Part shown: positions 5,344 through 6,275 of the stretch, piece by piece
Layout of the letters: every line of letters starts with the position of its first letter
Position numbering within the stretch: position 1 is the first letter of the stretch
NCBI RefSeq assembly: GCF_938045225.1
Contig: NZ_CALINL010000272.1
Coordinates: forward strand, 1 to 6,275
Length of the DNA stretch: 6,275 nt
From: an uncultured Campylobacter sp.
GTDB taxonomy: Bacteria > Campylobacterota > Campylobacteria > Campylobacterales > Campylobacteraceae
Reading direction: 5' to 3'
Notes under the pieces: generated by a model
The model's database searches: none
Told to the model about the DNA's origin: nothing
Seen by the model: the letters and a program-made list of their open reading frames with translations, nothing else
Made by a program: the position numbers and the translations under genes

Positions 5344-6275
5344 TTAATGTCCGTATGCGTCGTCAAGCGACACGAAGTCTATGATTTTGTAGCGATCTCT
5401 TAGTCGCTCTTTTATTTCGTTTACGTTCAAATTTTCGCCAAGCTCGATCGTTAGCTCGAAAAAGTCCGCCGTCGCCTCTCTAGTTTCGGTGAGGCTGATA
5501 GTTACGAGATCGACTTGCATTTTAGCCATATACGTCAAAAACTCCGCAAGCGATCCGCGCCTGTTTTCAAGACTCAAGATAATCTTAAACCTATGCGGAG
5601 CGACCCGCGTCCATTTGACGAAAATCATCTCATTTTTTTCTTCGGCTAGCTTCATAAACCGCTCGCAAAGCTTGTGGTGGACGGTGACGTGGTGATAGTT
5701 TCTAAACCCCACGATATCGTCGCCGCGCTTTGGGTTGCAGCAATAATCAAACTCGACATTTGAAATTTTGTGATTTGAGTAGATTACTATATTTTCAAAT
5801 TTCTGCTTTTTGATCTGGTATTTGTCGCCCAAAGAGATCATAAATGGACGCTCTTTTCTGATGTATTTTTTAAGCATATTTGCCACTTCTTGCAGATACT
5901 CGCTATCAGTTGCTGCACGAAAGACCTTTTTGCCTAAATTTTCGCACTCTATCCACTCTAAAATTCTATCTTTTGAGACGTTAAATACTGATTTTAAGAT
6001 ATCTATCGCCATTTTGTAGTTTATATCTTTGATCTTTTGCTTACAAAATGACCTTATCGTCGCCTTTGCCTTGCCTGTTCGCACGCTATTTATCCACGAA
6101 CAGCGAAATTTAGCCTCTTCGCCAGTTACTATCCTAACGATGTCGCCATTTTTTAGCTCTGTTAAAAGTGGCATCCTAACGCGGTTTATATAAGCTTCTT
6201 TTGCGTAAAGTCCGATCTCTGAGTGAATCTCATAAGCGTAATCAAGCGCCGTAGCACCACGTGGCAATGTAAAGA
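5344..6275 (-). CDS. spoT: SpoT/RSH (p)ppGpp synthetase-hydrolase, C-terminal regulatory half (5' end beyond right edge)
   Basis: The frame is open to the right edge. The codons before the TTG at 6267-6265 read Phe-Thr-Leu and continue into PRGAT, the usual beginning of the RSH TGS domain, so the TTG is an internal leucine and not a start. About 309 residues are visible, and the HD hydrolase and synthetase domains must lie outside. Counting that Leu as 1: TGS domain about 1-50, with AYEIHSEIG at 11-19 whose His15 matches the residue that in E. coli RelA contacts the tRNA CCA end; a helical region about 55-165; a cysteine (zinc-finger-like) module with Cys176, Cys177, His197 and Cys201 around GDDIVGF; and a C-terminal ACT domain about 226-302. 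Full-length family members make or degrade (p)ppGpp in response to starvation, on or near the ribosome. Campylobacter generally has a single RSH, hence the spoT label. This segment is richer in A+T than tyrS. Confidence 0.94.
   Translation of the reverse strand, partial: FTLPRGATALDYAYEIHSEIGLYAKEAYINRVRMPLLTELKNGDIVRIVTGEEAKFRCSWINSVRTGKAKATIRSFCKQKIKDINYKMAIDILKSVFNVSKDRILEWIECENLGKKVFRAATDSEYLQEVANMLKKYIRKERPFMISLGDKYQIKKQKFENIVIYSNHKISNVEFDYCCNPKRGDDIVGFRNYHHVTVHHKLCERFMKLAEEKNEMIFVKWTRVAPHRFKIILSLENRRGSLAEFLTYMAKMQVDLVTISLTETREATADFFELTIELGENLNVNEIKERLRDRYKIIDFVSLDDAYGH

Larger units (their letters stand above)
243..6111. repeat. Dispersed palindromic word AAATTT, 34 copies across the window
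   Basis: Hand counting finds 34 copies of AAATTT between 243-248 and 6106-6111, in every gene, with one (5337-5342) spanning the spoT-tyrS gap. With A+T near 55%, about two or three would be expected by chance. In mnmC the copies fall in all three codon phases (Lys-Phe; Asn-Leu or Asn-Phe; Glu-Ile or Lys-Ile pairs), so one amino-acid pair does not explain them. About fifteen copies of AAATTC/GAATTT add to the RAATTY total. The function is not shown by the sequence. Confidence 0.8.

Noticed and set aside
6265..6267. TTG as a start codon for a short stand-alone TGS-ACT protein
   Set aside because: The upstream codons are in frame and read Phe-Thr, continuing the conserved beginning of the RSH TGS domain, so the gene simply runs off the right edge.

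Overview
The window looks like chromosomal DNA from a relatively GC-rich Campylobacter. GC is in the mid-40s percent by sampling lines, which would suit the C. curvus, C. rectus, C. showae and C. gracilis group better than C. jejuni. That placement is inferred from protein character, from the very frequent AAATTT word, and from a gene order I recall from C. jejuni (spoT, tyrS, a nitronate-monooxygenase-like gene, amiA, mnmC-like). No database search was possible.

All genes lie on the minus strand, so transcription runs from the right edge to the left. In that order they are: the 3' part of spoT/rsh (6275 to 5344, start beyond the right edge); tyrS (5326 to 4118); an FMN-dependent nitronate monooxygenase family gene (4118 to 3027); amiA, a periplasmic N-acetylmuramoyl-L-alanine amidase (3043 to 1322); and the 5' two thirds of mnmC, a bifunctional tRNA wobble-uridine modification enzyme (1325 to beyond the left edge). 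mnmC is open through the left edge and fills the first 1.3 kb, so no stretch longer than 17 bases is without a gene.

The junctions are extremely tight: a 17-base gap, a 1-base TGATG overlap, a 17-base overlap and a 4-base ATGA overlap. No terminator and no convincing internal promoter was seen. This is best read as one polycistronic unit with translational coupling. Three of the five genes concern tRNA: SpoT senses and responds to uncharged tRNA, TyrRS charges tRNA-Tyr, and MnmC finishes mnm5(s2)U34. AmiA links the unit to cell-wall splitting at division, and the flavoprotein is of uncertain physiological role.

This is core housekeeping sequence, and I see no mobile element, CRISPR array, RNA gene or new defence-like system. 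The strongest signal not explained by the genes is the dense, phase-independent repetition of the palindrome AAATTT. It is a form of the RAATTY methylation motif linked to DNA uptake in C. jejuni. Weaker points of interest are a cysteine cluster in the flavoprotein and a T9 tract in the amiA signal peptide.
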